NCBI GenBank assembly: GCA_029263315.1
Contig: JAJCXR010000026.1
Coordinates: 186,001 to 250,000 of the forward strand
Direction of reading: 5' to 3'
From: Acidobacteriota bacterium
GTDB taxonomy: Bacteria > Acidobacteriota > Thermoanaerobaculia > Multivoradales > J023
Length of the DNA stretch: 64,000 nucleotides
Shown: piece after piece, positions 1-9,023 of the stretch
How the letters are laid out: every line of letters begins with the position of its first letter
How positions within the stretch are numbered: the stretch's first letter is position 1
Notes under the pieces: generated by a model
Databases searched by the model: none
What the model saw: only the letters and a program-made list of their open reading frames with translations
What the model was told of the DNA's origin: nothing
Position numbers and translations under genes: made by a program

Positions 1-1
1 G

Positions 2-544
2 TTCGAGCACTACGAAGAGCTCAGGGCTTGGAATCCGCGTCTGTCCTTGGTTGGCCCCGGCACTGTCCAGGATGTAATGGAACGGCACTACGGTGAATCC
101 TTGGCGGTCAGGCCTTTGTTGAAAGACCGTGATCTGAATATCTTGGACCTCGGTTCGGGGGGCGGATTTCCTGGGTTTGTGCTGGCGGCGGCCTATCCGA
201 GTCGAAATGTTGTGCTGGTCGAAGCAAGACAGAAAAAATGGGCTTTTCTGAAAGCTGCAATCCGTCGAAGTGGATTGTCCTGCGAATGTCTCAATGCTAG
301 AGTCGAAGGGTCACTCCCCCAGGGTACGCCCGACATCATTCACCTCGTGACCTGTCGAGCGGTCGCAATAACTCCTCGGTTTCTGAACACCGTCAGGGAA
401 CACTCACCGCAGGCGCGCTTTTTGCTGTGGTTGGGCGAAGTGTCTCCAGAGTTACCCGAAGGGTTGGTGGCTCATCGTTCTGTGACATTGCCGGGCAGTC
501 TGTGTCGGCGAATTCTGGAAATCGTACCTTCGGATGCTCACTGA
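2..544 (+). CDS. rsmG: 16S rRNA (guanine-N7) methyltransferase RsmG/GidB, 5'-truncated by the window edge
   Basis: The frame is open from base 2 (FEHYEELRAWNPRLSLVGPG...) into the listed ORF; SAM motif ILDLGSGGGFPG; adjacent to parAB. Confidence 0.85.
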   Translation, partial: FEHYEELRAWNPRLSLVGPGTVQDVMERHYGESLAVRPLLKDRDLNILDLGSGGGFPGFVLAAAYPSRNVVLVEARQKKWAFLKAAIRRSGLSCECLNARVEGSLPQGTPDIIHLVTCRAVAITPRFLNTVREHSPQARFLLWLGEVSPELPEGLVAHRSVTLPGSLCRRILEIVPSDAH

Positions 545-667
545 GCTCGCCACGGCGATGTGGTTTTTTGGGTAGACGGTTGTTTCGAGGCAAGCTCACC
601 TTCAAGGCCGTAGCTCCCGCTGGCGGGATTCCAGTAGACATCATGCAATAAAGACGGGAAATCAACC

Positions 668-1426
668 ATGGCGACGGTCGTGTCTCTAGCAAATCAGAAG
701 GGTGGGGTCGGCAAGACGACCACCGCCATCAATCTGTCTTCCGCCCTCGGTGTCTTGGAAAAACGTGTCTTGCTGGTGGACTGTGATCCCCAAGGCAATG
801 CAACGCGGGGACTGGGATGCCGCGCCGATGCGCCTCACCTCTACCATGTGATGGTGGGTGAAGCGAAGGCGGCGGATGCCATCAGGCCAACGAAATTTCC
901 TGGTCTGAGCGTGCTGCCCTCGGACCGCGAATTGGTGGGTGTCGAAGTAGAGTTCGTAGGCAGAGAAGATTGGGAGAAGCAGCTTCGCTGGGCCCTGCGG
1001 GAGATAGATGATCAGTACGATTTCATCTTCCTGGATTGCCCCCCATCCCTAGGGCACTTGACGGTCAACACGCTAGCTGCGGCGGATATGATCTTGGTGC
1101 CGTTGCAAAGTGAGTATTATGCCCTCGAAGGAATCAGCGAGTTGGTTGCGACGGTGCGCAGGGTACAAAGCCATCTCAATCCGCAGTTGGAAATTGGCGG
1201 CATCCTGTTGACCATGTACGATGATCGGACCAATCTTTCGCAAGATGTTGCGGCCGAGGCCCGTCGTTTCTTCGAAGGTAAAGTGTTCAAGAACAAGGTC
1301 CCGAGGAATATTCGACTGGCCGAGGCGCCTAGCCATGGTCTGCCGATTCTTCAATACGACATCAAGAGTCGCGGCGCCATCGCTTACCTGGCCGTCGCCC
1401 GAGAGTTTCTCAAGAGGTTGGCATGA
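668..1426 (+). CDS. parA: ParA/Soj chromosome partitioning ATPase
   Basis: Deviant Walker A NQKGGVGKTTTAINL; DCDPQGNATRGLG; followed by parB. Confidence 0.95.
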   Translation: MATVVSLANQKGGVGKTTTAINLSSALGVLEKRVLLVDCDPQGNATRGLGCRADAPHLYHVMVGEAKAADAIRPTKFPGLSVLPSDRELVGVEVEFVGREDWEKQLRWALREIDDQYDFIFLDCPPSLGHLTVNTLAAADMILVPLQSEYYALEGISELVATVRRVQSHLNPQLEIGGILLTMYDDRTNLSQDVAAEARRFFEGKVFKNKVPRNIRLAEAPSHGLPILQYDIKSRGAIAYLAVAREFLKRLA

Positions 1427-2298
1427 GTGCAAAAAGAAAAGGCCTGGGCCGGGGATTGGATGCTCTCCTAGGGAGCGATCCGGTCAAGGGGGATGCCAAG
1501 GCGGAGGCCCCCAAGGGATTCTTGGAGATTGCGGTCGAAAACCTAGAGCCCAATCGATTTCAGCCACGAACGACGTTTGACGAGTCAGGCCTCGACGACC
1601 TGGCGGAATCGATTCGTACCCAAGGTGTTGTTCAGCCGATCGTCGTAACACCCAAGGGCCCGGGGCGCTATACGATCATTGCCGGCGAGCGACGGTGGCG
1701 AGCTTCCCAGCGGGCTGGGCTCAAAGAAGTCCCGGTGGTGGTCCGCGAGGTCACGAACGATCAACAACTGCTCGAAATGGCGCTGGTGGAGAATGTTCAG
1801 CGGGCGGATTTGAACCCGATCGAAGAAGCGGAGGCCTACCGAACCCTAGGCGATTCCTTCGAGCTGTCGCAGGAAGAGATTGCAACGCGGGTTGGAAAAG
1901 GCAGAACGACGGTCACCAACGCCCTGCGGCTCCTACGCCTTCCCCAAGAGATACAGGATTATTTGCGGGATGGTCGCCTGACAGCTGGCCAAGCTCGCCC
2001 CCTTCTGGCGATTCCTGATACAAAAAAGCAGATAGAGATCGCAGAGCGGGCCATCAAGGAAGGGCTGACGGCTCGGGATCTCGAAGCTTTGGCGGCCGCC
2101 CCTAGGGTTAAAAAGCCCGACAAGAAAGAGCCGAACGAAGATATCCATACCCGAGCAGCCATCGACAACCTGACCCGGACACTTCAGACCAAGGTCGAAA
2201 TCAAACGACGGAAAAAGGGCGGGTCGCTCAACATCCATTTCCACTCCGAAGAAGAGCTGATCCGCTTGTACGACCGACTCACGGAAGGAAATGACTGA
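1423..2298 (+). CDS. parB: ParB/Spo0J chromosome partitioning protein
   Basis: KGLGRGLDALLG N-terminus, IIAGERRWRASQRAG, ENVQRADLNPIEEAEAY; 4-bp overlap with parA. Confidence 0.95.
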   Translation: MSAKRKGLGRGLDALLGSDPVKGDAKAEAPKGFLEIAVENLEPNRFQPRTTFDESGLDDLAESIRTQGVVQPIVVTPKGPGRYTIIAGERRWRASQRAGLKEVPVVVREVTNDQQLLEMALVENVQRADLNPIEEAEAYRTLGDSFELSQEEIATRVGKGRTTVTNALRLLRLPQEIQDYLRDGRLTAGQARPLLAIPDTKKQIEIAERAIKEGLTARDLEALAAAPRVKKPDKKEPNEDIHTRAAIDNLTRTLQTKVEIKRRKKGGSLNIHFHSEEELIRLYDRLTEGND

Positions 2299-2723
2299 TG
2301 TTCAAAGGCTCTTCTTCGAAGGATCAACATAGCGTACACGGCGAAGTCAATGGTTTCCTCGATGCCGGAAGCCATATGAAGGGCGAGCTGCATTTTGAAG
2401 ATACCTTCCGTATTGAAGGCAAGCTCACCGGCTCCGTGATCTCCAAAGGGCAACTGATCGTCGGCCATCGGGGAGAAATCGACGGAGACATCCGTGTCGA
2501 ACGGGTCTATATCTCCGGGACGGTTCGTGGCAGCCTGCGGGCCGGAGAACGGGTGGAAATCACCTCGACGGGAAGAGTGCTGGCAGACCTATATACGCCA
2601 TCTCTGACCATCGAAGACGGAGCCTTCTTTGAAGGGAAGTGTTCGATGCAGGCAACTTCCCTAGAAGAAAGGAAAGGCGAGAGCGCGAAGGTGACCCAGT
2701 TGCCCGTCGCGAGCACAAAGTAG
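2298..2723 (+). CDS. Bactofilin-family polymer-forming cytoskeletal protein
   Basis: Beta-helical repeat pattern (FRIEGKLTGSVISKGQLIVGHRGEIDGDIRVERVYISGTVRGSL); directly after parB. Confidence 0.85.
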   Translation: MFKGSSSKDQHSVHGEVNGFLDAGSHMKGELHFEDTFRIEGKLTGSVISKGQLIVGHRGEIDGDIRVERVYISGTVRGSLRAGERVEITSTGRVLADLYTPSLTIEDGAFFEGKCSMQATSLEERKGESAKVTQLPVASTK

Positions 2724-3201
2724 TGCCCAGCCAAAAATCGATGCGGGGCGGGGGGCCCCTCGGCTGTGCGCGCCCTGCGCAAACTCGCCCCAACGCTGAC
2801 CTATCGATCTAGACCCATTGATCTCAAGGTTTCATCCCGTCCCCGGGTCCCTGCGGCTCAGACAGCACTGCGTCCGTGCTCGCTCGAAGGGGGGCCCGCC
2901 AAGGGCCTCCCGCTGGCACCAAGTTCGGTAACACTGGATGGACACCAAATAAGAGCCCGGGAGCATTATTGATACTGAAGTATCGAAAGCGATCTGGTTT
3001 CCTCAGCAATTTGTGCATTATTGGCGGCGGGACCCTCTAGACGCCTCGTGGAATGCCGGTTTCGTACTCTGCAAATCATTGAATACAAAGGGTTTATAGA
3101 TCTTGCGGCATCTCCCCTGGAAGGCGCTCTCATTTAATCCCTCCTGAGCGCCGAATTCAGTACATACGTACGGGCGCTTGTCCATTTTTGCCAAAAAACG
3201 G

Positions 3202-4938
3202 CTATTCCGGCACCGTCAGCGCTTCGTATGAGGGCACGAAGGTGAGCGGTTGGCGGGCCAGGAAGCCCTGGTCGAAAGCATCGGTCAACACGACCCCATC
3301 GAGATCTCGAGCAATGGGCAAACCCATGCCGTAAAGCAGGGTCGGCATCAGATCGACCAGCTGTGACGAGCGTAGGGCGTGGTTCTGCCGGACCCCTTCC
3401 CCCATCAGCATCAGCACACCATCGGCTCCGTCGTCGAAGGACCCTTTCAGGATGGGCTGCCGCGTCAGGCGACGGCTCAGCTCTTGCCACCCACTGGGTC
3501 CTGAAACGCCATGGGTAGAAACCACTGCCATGAGCTTTGGCTCTGGAAGCATGTCCCAATAGCGTCTGAGCAGGTCGTCTAGGAAGCTGTAGTAAGCGCT
3601 GATGATTTGGGCTGCTTCGAGGGCCTCCTCATTTTGGGCACCTTCGAACTGCACCGCCGAGAACCCCCCAAAATACTCCGCCGAGAGCCTCTTCAGACCC
3701 GGAAAAAGCACCAGGAAAGCATCGCTCTGTGGGCTCTGATCGAGTAAGAAACTGCCCAAATCACGACGCCACAAATCCTCCATCAAGGCACCTAGCACCG
3801 TGTCGGAAGGTTGTTGGCCGAAACGAGACCTCAGCGCCGGATCGATCTCTTCTGCGGTGGCAATACGAAAGAGACGGGCTCTTTCGACCAGCTCATGGGG
3901 AAAGGCCATTGAGACATCCGCATGCTCAAAGAAGCGATCGGAGAGGTTGATTGGGACGCGACCATCCGGAGGAGACGTCAGGGGCCAGCCAATCAGCGCC
4001 GTCGGCACCTCGAGCAGACCCAGAATTTCCCAAAAAGGTCGAATTCTGAGGGAACCACGATCGACGGAACCCACCTTTCCCGTTGTGCCCCATCGCTCGA
4101 ATGCCAGCCCCAGGGGCAGAAGCGAAAATGCCTGTCCAGGGGCAAGATGCCCCGCGTCGTAGAGATCATCTCCGACGATGCCGTGCCGATAGGGAAGCTT
4201 GCCGGTGGATAGGGTCGCCCACAGGGCGGAACGTCGGTCCGGCTGAATCGTCACCAAGCGACCATGGACGCCGTTTTGCAGCAATTTGCTGAAAAAGGGG
4301 AGTCGCCCTTGTTCCTCCAGGGGGAGGATCGCATCGAGGGTGGCGGATTCGATGGCGACGACGCAGAGCTTGGGCCGTGTCGATCCCTCGAAGACCGTCG
4401 GCCGAGGGGCCGGTGGAGTGTAAGGGCGGAAGGCCTCGCGCCGTTCCATGGCCACGTACACAGAGATGAAGGCCATCAGCAAAAACAGGGCTTGGCTGCG
4501 ACGGCCATAGGGTCGGTGACGCACCCGATGCACCAGAATCGTATAGAAACAAACCACCGCAGCGAGGGAGATCCAGATCGCTGCCTTGAGCAGACGGCGA
4601 TGGATTCCCGGCGGTAGGAAAAAGGAGAAGTGAAAGGCGTTCAACCAAGCGACGAGGGCAGATACCGTCAGCACGGCTGTCAGCACCGACGGTAACCAGC
4701 GCCGTGCCTTGGCCGGCCATCGCCAGTAGATGGGAATCAGCAGCAGCATGAAGACGCCGCCAAAGAGAGCGCCGTAAAAGGAGACGCCCCTCAGCACCGA
4801 CATGAAATCGAAAGGCAGGTGCGGATTGAGGAAAAACAACAATCCTGCCAGCTGCGTTCCTGCCAGGGCACCCGGCAAGAAGCTGCTGAGCAGGATGGTG
4901 ACGAGACGGCGTTGTGGTTGTCGGGGCGTGCTACTCAA
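3202..4938 (-). CDS. Membrane-anchored alkaline phosphatase superfamily / type I phosphodiesterase-like protein
   Basis: Several N-terminal TM segments, then LCVVAIESATLDAILPL...RSALWATLSTGKLPYRHGIVG. Confidence 0.65.
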   Translation of the reverse strand: MSSTPRQPQRRLVTILLSSFLPGALAGTQLAGLLFFLNPHLPFDFMSVLRGVSFYGALFGGVFMLLLIPIYWRWPAKARRWLPSVLTAVLTVSALVAWLNAFHFSFFLPPGIHRRLLKAAIWISLAAVVCFYTILVHRVRHRPYGRRSQALFLLMAFISVYVAMERREAFRPYTPPAPRPTVFEGSTRPKLCVVAIESATLDAILPLEEQGRLPFFSKLLQNGVHGRLVTIQPDRRSALWATLSTGKLPYRHGIVGDDLYDAGHLAPGQAFSLLPLGLAFERWGTTGKVGSVDRGSLRIRPFWEILGLLEVPTALIGWPLTSPPDGRVPINLSDRFFEHADVSMAFPHELVERARLFRIATAEEIDPALRSRFGQQPSDTVLGALMEDLWRRDLGSFLLDQSPQSDAFLVLFPGLKRLSAEYFGGFSAVQFEGAQNEEALEAAQIISAYYSFLDDLLRRYWDMLPEPKLMAVVSTHGVSGPSGWQELSRRLTRQPILKGSFDDGADGVLMLMGEGVRQNHALRSSQLVDLMPTLLYGMGLPIARDLDGVVLTDAFDQGFLARQPLTFVPSYEALTVPE

Positions 4939-4943
4939 GGCCG

Positions 4944-5309
4944 TCAGAGTAAGAAGATGTCTCGATCAATGTGTACCTTGACGTTCCAAATATGGGTATA
5001 GAACAAGAGATCGACGGGAACCTCGAACTGGACATCCATCACCACACGCTCTTTGTACTTCCTCACCTTGACGTTCTTTTTCGTCAGATCGAGGCGCAGC
5101 TCTTCCGATTTGCGGATGATGGCCTTTTCAAAAAAGCTTTGCGGTTTCCTGGGTTGCGTCTTGGCGAGCTCCAACATGTAATCTTCGAGTTGCATGACCG
5201 CCATCTTGATGGGAACCACCTTGAAGCAGAACATTCCGAAGATCAAGGCTGCCAATAGCCAGAAAAGACAACCGATTTTCCCTTCGCCTTGCTGAGAGCC
5301 GAATTTCAT
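4944..5309 (-). CDS. Small membrane-anchored protein, DUF4845-like
   Basis: Single N-terminal TM, FKVVPIKMAVMQLEDYMLELAK; next to signal peptidase genes. Confidence 0.5.
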   Translation of the reverse strand: MKFGSQQGEGKIGCLFWLLAALIFGMFCFKVVPIKMAVMQLEDYMLELAKTQPRKPQSFFEKAIIRKSEELRLDLTKKNVKVRKYKERVVMDVQFEVPVDLLFYTHIWNVKVHIDRDIFLL

Positions 5310-5361
5310 GGGGAAGACTCCTTCTTGGATACCCCCGAGGCTTCAAAACCTCGCTGGACAA

Positions 5362-6132
5362 CTATCTGACAGGTTTCATGAAGCGCTCCCAACGGCAGCG
5401 TCGGAGCCAAGAGAACAGACCACGGGTGTCTTTCAGTCTATCAGGCTCTGCGCCGTCGCTGGTATCGGACCAGTAGACGACAAACGCCTGGCCGACGAGA
5501 TGGCGGGCAGGCAAAGTGCCCCAACTGCGGGAATCAAGGGACTGCGAGCGGTGATCGCCGAGAAAGAAATAGCGCCCGGCGGGCACAGATAAGGAGAGGC
5601 TTCCATCGTCAAGCAAGAATGGCGATTGAACGTAGCCCTCTTCAACGCTTGTCCGGTTGATGCTGAGACGTCCAGCCTCCAGATCCACCTGATCATAGGG
5701 CAGCCCGATGACTCGTTTGACCAGATAGCGGCGATATTGAGGCGAGACGAGCACCACCACGTCGCCCCGTCTGGGTGCCCGGCTCGGGAGCCAAGGCAAT
5801 CCCGAGCCTGAAAAACCGGCCCTTCGGCCACCAAAAACAAACTTATTGACGAGAATGCGATCACCGACCAACAGCGCCGGATGCATGGATTCGCTGGGCA
5901 CCCGGAACGCCTGGACGAGAAAGGTGCGCACGAAGAGGCCACAGAGTGAGGCCAAGAGGACAGCCAGCCAGAGGGTTCTAAAGTACGACAGCCAGGACGC
6001 GGCTGCGGATCGCACGGTGCGGGAAGATGCTCTGGAATCGATCAACGGACCAGCTTGAACGTCCTCTCCCAGCGTGTTTTGTTGAAGAATCCGGTCACGG
6101 TTTGCACCAGGAGCCGCCCCTTGTTCTTCCAA
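5362..6132 (-). CDS. lepB: Signal peptidase I (second copy)
   Basis: FRVPSESMHPALLVGDRILVNKF, RRGDVVVL, YLVKRVIGLPYDQV, GRYFFLGDHRSQSLDSR; the true start is probably downstream of 6132 because of overlap with the upstream gene. Confidence 0.88.
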   Translation of the reverse strand: MEEQGAAPGANRDRILQQNTLGEDVQAGPLIDSRASSRTVRSAAASWLSYFRTLWLAVLLASLCGLFVRTFLVQAFRVPSESMHPALLVGDRILVNKFVFGGRRAGFSGSGLPWLPSRAPRRGDVVVLVSPQYRRYLVKRVIGLPYDQVDLEAGRLSINRTSVEEGYVQSPFLLDDGSLSLSVPAGRYFFLGDHRSQSLDSRSWGTLPARHLVGQAFVVYWSDTSDGAEPDRLKDTRGLFSWLRRCRWERFMKPVR

Positions 6133-6746
6133 CCCCGCCAGCTGCCGTCGGAGGTTTCACCGCCAAAGGACCAATAGATCATCAAGGCTCGCCCCTTGAG
6201 AAAGTGCCGTGGCACGGCACTGGTTCGCCAAAATCGAGAGTCGTAAGAGTAATCCCGGTTATCGCCGAGGAAAAAGAAGTGGTCCTCCGGCACCACAAAC
6301 GGTCCGAAATTGTCTCGAATCCGTTGCTCCCGGGTGTAGAAAGAGCGATTTTTGAAGACCCGCGGGTCACCGCGCACCGCGTAGGCGGAATCCTCCACTT
6401 GCTGACCATTGATCTGTAGAACCTTCTCGGTAATCAAGATCTCATCGCCTGGCAAGCCGATACACCGCTTGACCAGGTCGGTACCGGGTTCCTCCGGGGA
6501 GCGGAAAATGACGATGTCGCCGCGACGAACGTCCCGTGTTGGCAGCAGCGCCTGCTCCAGCCCCGAGATCGAGTTGCCATAGAGAAACCGATTGACGAAG
6601 AGGTGGTCGCCCACCAAGAGGGTTTCCTTCATCGATCCGCTGGGGATGTAGAAGGTCTTGATCAAGAAAGTGTTGCTGAAGCCGAGGAAGATGCCGGCAA
6701 TCAGGAGGGCTTCAAAGTATTCGCGGGGCCAAGGGCGCTTTTCCAT
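6042..6746 (-). CDS. lepB: Signal peptidase I (first copy)
   Basis: FYIPSGSMKETLLVGDHLFVNRF, RRGDIVIFRSPEEPGTDLVKRCIGLPGDEI, FFFLGDNRDYSYDSR. Confidence 0.93.
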   Translation of the reverse strand: MEKRPWPREYFEALLIAGIFLGFSNTFLIKTFYIPSGSMKETLLVGDHLFVNRFLYGNSISGLEQALLPTRDVRRGDIVIFRSPEEPGTDLVKRCIGLPGDEILITEKVLQINGQQVEDSAYAVRGDPRVFKNRSFYTREQRIRDNFGPFVVPEDHFFFLGDNRDYSYDSRFWRTSAVPRHFLKGRALMIYWSFGGETSDGSWRGWKNKGRLLVQTVTGFFNKTRWERTFKLVR

Positions 6747-7064
6747 AGTGGAGCCAATCTACCGAATGCCGCGGTCGGAAGCTAGCCCGACGCATTGATC
6801 CAGGCTCGGTGAGGTCTTCGGGAGGACCTGCAAAGCCAGGCGGCAAGTGTGTCCAATGATTCTGCCGGCGTCCCATTGCCTGGACACCGACCCCTCGACA
6901 GTCCCCGAGGGGGGATGGCGGCGCTGCTCTCAGGCGAGAGTCCGCACCAAGTCCTGATCGATGGACTCCAGGGCCGGGAGCCCACCGCTTAGAAAACGCA
7001 GAAGTGCTTAAAACAAAGGGCTTAAAGGGATCTCTCTAGATGGCATAGGTCGTGTACCTGGAAC

Positions 7065-7748
7065 TTGGACTCTCAACCAAAGATTCCAAAGGAGCCAGCG
7101 ATGGGCAACTCGGCAAACGCTACGTCAGCACTCGGTAGGGCAGCGCTCAGCACGCAAATAACGAAGAGAGCCGAGGCGGGATTCAATCTCCTCGAGCTAT
7201 TGATCGTCATGGCCATCATGGTTCTCATGTTGGCTTTGGCCGTTCCCTTGGCGCGGAGTTGGTGGAGCGAGCTGCAGGTGGAGATGGCTGCTTCCGAGGT
7301 CGCCACCACGCTGCGATTGGCCCGCTCCCTGGCGGTCCGCCATGCGGCTCGCGTGGCGGTTCGCTTTTACCCCGATGCCGACGGAAACCTGAGGCATGCC
7401 ATCTACCGAGACGGAGATGGTGATGGAGTGCGTTCCGACGATATCGACCGCGGTGTCGACAAGATGTTACGGAGTGCGCGCAGCGGACCCTTAGGGGGCG
7501 TGCGTGCGGGGATTCCGGAGGGTTGGTCCCCCCGTCGACCGGGCTCCCGCAAAGCCCTGGACCGGCTCGACGATCCGGTGCGCTTTGGCAGATCGAATAT
7601 GGCGTCGTTCACGGCCCATGGAGGCGCCAGCCCGGGGACCATCTATTTGACCGATGGACGATTCCACCTGTTCGCCGTGCGGGTCAACAACCGAAGCGGC
7701 AAGATCAAGATCTTGCGCTACGACACGCGGGCCGAAGTCTGGTTCTGA
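7065..7748 (+). CDS. GspH/FimT-type pseudopilin
   Basis: Prepilin motif AGFNLLELLIVMAIMVLMLALAVP; GspH-like ASEVATTLRLARSLAVRHAARVAVRF. Confidence 0.75.
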   Translation: MDSQPKIPKEPAMGNSANATSALGRAALSTQITKRAEAGFNLLELLIVMAIMVLMLALAVPLARSWWSELQVEMAASEVATTLRLARSLAVRHAARVAVRFYPDADGNLRHAIYRDGDGDGVRSDDIDRGVDKMLRSARSGPLGGVRAGIPEGWSPRRPGSRKALDRLDDPVRFGRSNMASFTAHGGASPGTIYLTDGRFHLFAVRVNNRSGKIKILRYDTRAEVWF

Positions 7749-7814
7749 GGGCATCGGGGCTCGAGCCTCGGCTTCCGATTGACACCGTCGGGTGGGTTTC
7801 GTTAGTTTGTCGGC

Positions 7815-8180
7815 ATGACGACTGACGGCACACCTGGCACCGCCACGAGGGCCATCATGATGGTGACCTCCACCGGCGACGAAGGGCTGGCCGATCGCAT
7901 CGCCCGCCAGTTGGTCGGTCGGGGTCAGGCAGCGTGCGTCAACACGCTGACCGGCGTCAAGTCGACGTATCGCTGGCAAGGCGAGGTCTGCTGTGAAGGT
8001 GAATATATGCTGGTCATCAAGACCCTGGAGTCACGATACGACGAGGTTGCCGCCACCATCGCCGAGCTCCACACCTATGATCTCCCGGAAATCCTGGCTT
8101 TCAGAGTGGCCAAAGGGGAGGCTCGATTTCTGCAATGGATCGCCGACAACGCGGGCCAGGGTCCCTCAGAACATCCCTAG
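7815..8180 (+). CDS. cutA: CutA divalent-cation tolerance protein
   Basis: MVTSTGDEGLADRIARQLVGRGQAACVNTL..STYRWQGEV...EEYMLVIKT-like pattern; ends in LPEILAF..A..FLQWI. Confidence 0.9.
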   Translation: MTTDGTPGTATRAIMMVTSTGDEGLADRIARQLVGRGQAACVNTLTGVKSTYRWQGEVCCEGEYMLVIKTLESRYDEVAATIAELHTYDLPEILAFRVAKGEARFLQWIADNAGQGPSEHP

Positions 8181-8543
8181 ATCGAGGCGAGCCGCCTCCG
8201 ACATCATGCTCGGGTTCCACTCGGGATCCCAGACGATCTCGACATCGACCTCGCCGACGCCGGGAATCCCCTCCACCTTGGACTGCACCTCGACGGGTAG
8301 GGTGCCCGCCACGGGGCAGGCCGGGGAGGTCAAGGTCATCTTGACGTCCACACGCTCGCCGTCGATCTGGATGTCGTAGATCAGGCCCATCTCATAGATG
8401 TTGACCGGGATTTCCGGATCATAGATGGTCTTGAGCGCCTCGACGATGCTCTCTTCTAGGTTAGGACGGCCACCGTCCGGGGATGGGTCATTGATCGGCT
8501 CTTCAGCTGCCGTGATCGGGGTTTCCATCTCGTTTGTTTCCAT
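8166..8543 (-). CDS. sufT: SufT/MIP18 (DUF59) family Fe-S assembly protein
   Basis: ALKTIYDPEIPVNIYEMGLIYDIQID...MTLTSPACPVAGTLP; last gene of the suf operon. Confidence 0.88.
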   Translation of the reverse strand: METNEMETPITAAEEPINDPSPDGGRPNLEESIVEALKTIYDPEIPVNIYEMGLIYDIQIDGERVDVKMTLTSPACPVAGTLPVEVQSKVEGIPGVGEVDVEIVWDPEWNPSMMSEAARLDLGMF

Positions 8544-8573
8544 GTCTCAATGCCTCGTGGGTCGGCGCCAGGG

Positions 8574-9023
8574 TTATTCGGTGGAGGCGGGCTTGTCTTG
8601 CTGCTCGAGGGCTGCCTGCAGGGTATGCCACGATAGGGTGGCGCACTTGATGCGGACCGGCAGCTCCCGCACGCCAGCGAGGGCTTCGAGCTTGCCCAGA
8701 TCGACACCCTGGGCGTCGTCCTCGGGCTGGGTGACCATGCGGTGGAAGGTTTCGAAAAGGCTCTGGACGGCGTCGAGGCCCTTGCCTTTGACCGCCTCGG
8801 TCATCAGCGAAGCGGAAGCGGTGGAAATAGCGCATCCGGCCCCTTGGAACGAAACGTCCTGCAGGACACCGTCCTCAACGCTCAAATAGACGTCGATGCG
8901 ATCACCGCACAGGGGATTGTGACCCTTGGCGTGGTGGCTGGCCTGCTCCAGGACGGCGAAATTTCGAGGTTTGCGGTAGTGATCGAGGATCACGTCCTGA
9001 TAGATCTCGCGAAGGTCTGACAT
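8574..9023 (-). CDS. sufU: SufU/NifU-like Fe-S scaffold protein
   Basis: MSDLREIYQDVILDHYRKPRNF...NPLCGDRIDVYL...FQGAGCAISTASASLMTEAVKG. Confidence 0.92.
   Translation of the reverse strand: MSDLREIYQDVILDHYRKPRNFAVLEQASHHAKGHNPLCGDRIDVYLSVEDGVLQDVSFQGAGCAISTASASLMTEAVKGKGLDAVQSLFETFHRMVTQPEDDAQGVDLGKLEALAGVRELPVRIKCATLSWHTLQAALEQQDKPASTE

Noticed and set aside
2724-3201. 478-bp intergenic region downstream of bactofilin with a small inverted repeat (GATACT-GA-AGTATC at 2971)
   Set aside because: No coding, tRNA or clear ncRNA signature; the inverted repeat is too short to support a call.
7779-7807. TTGACA-like promoter upstream of cutA
   Set aside because: The -35 is good but no acceptable -10 at 16-18 bp spacing (TTAGTT).
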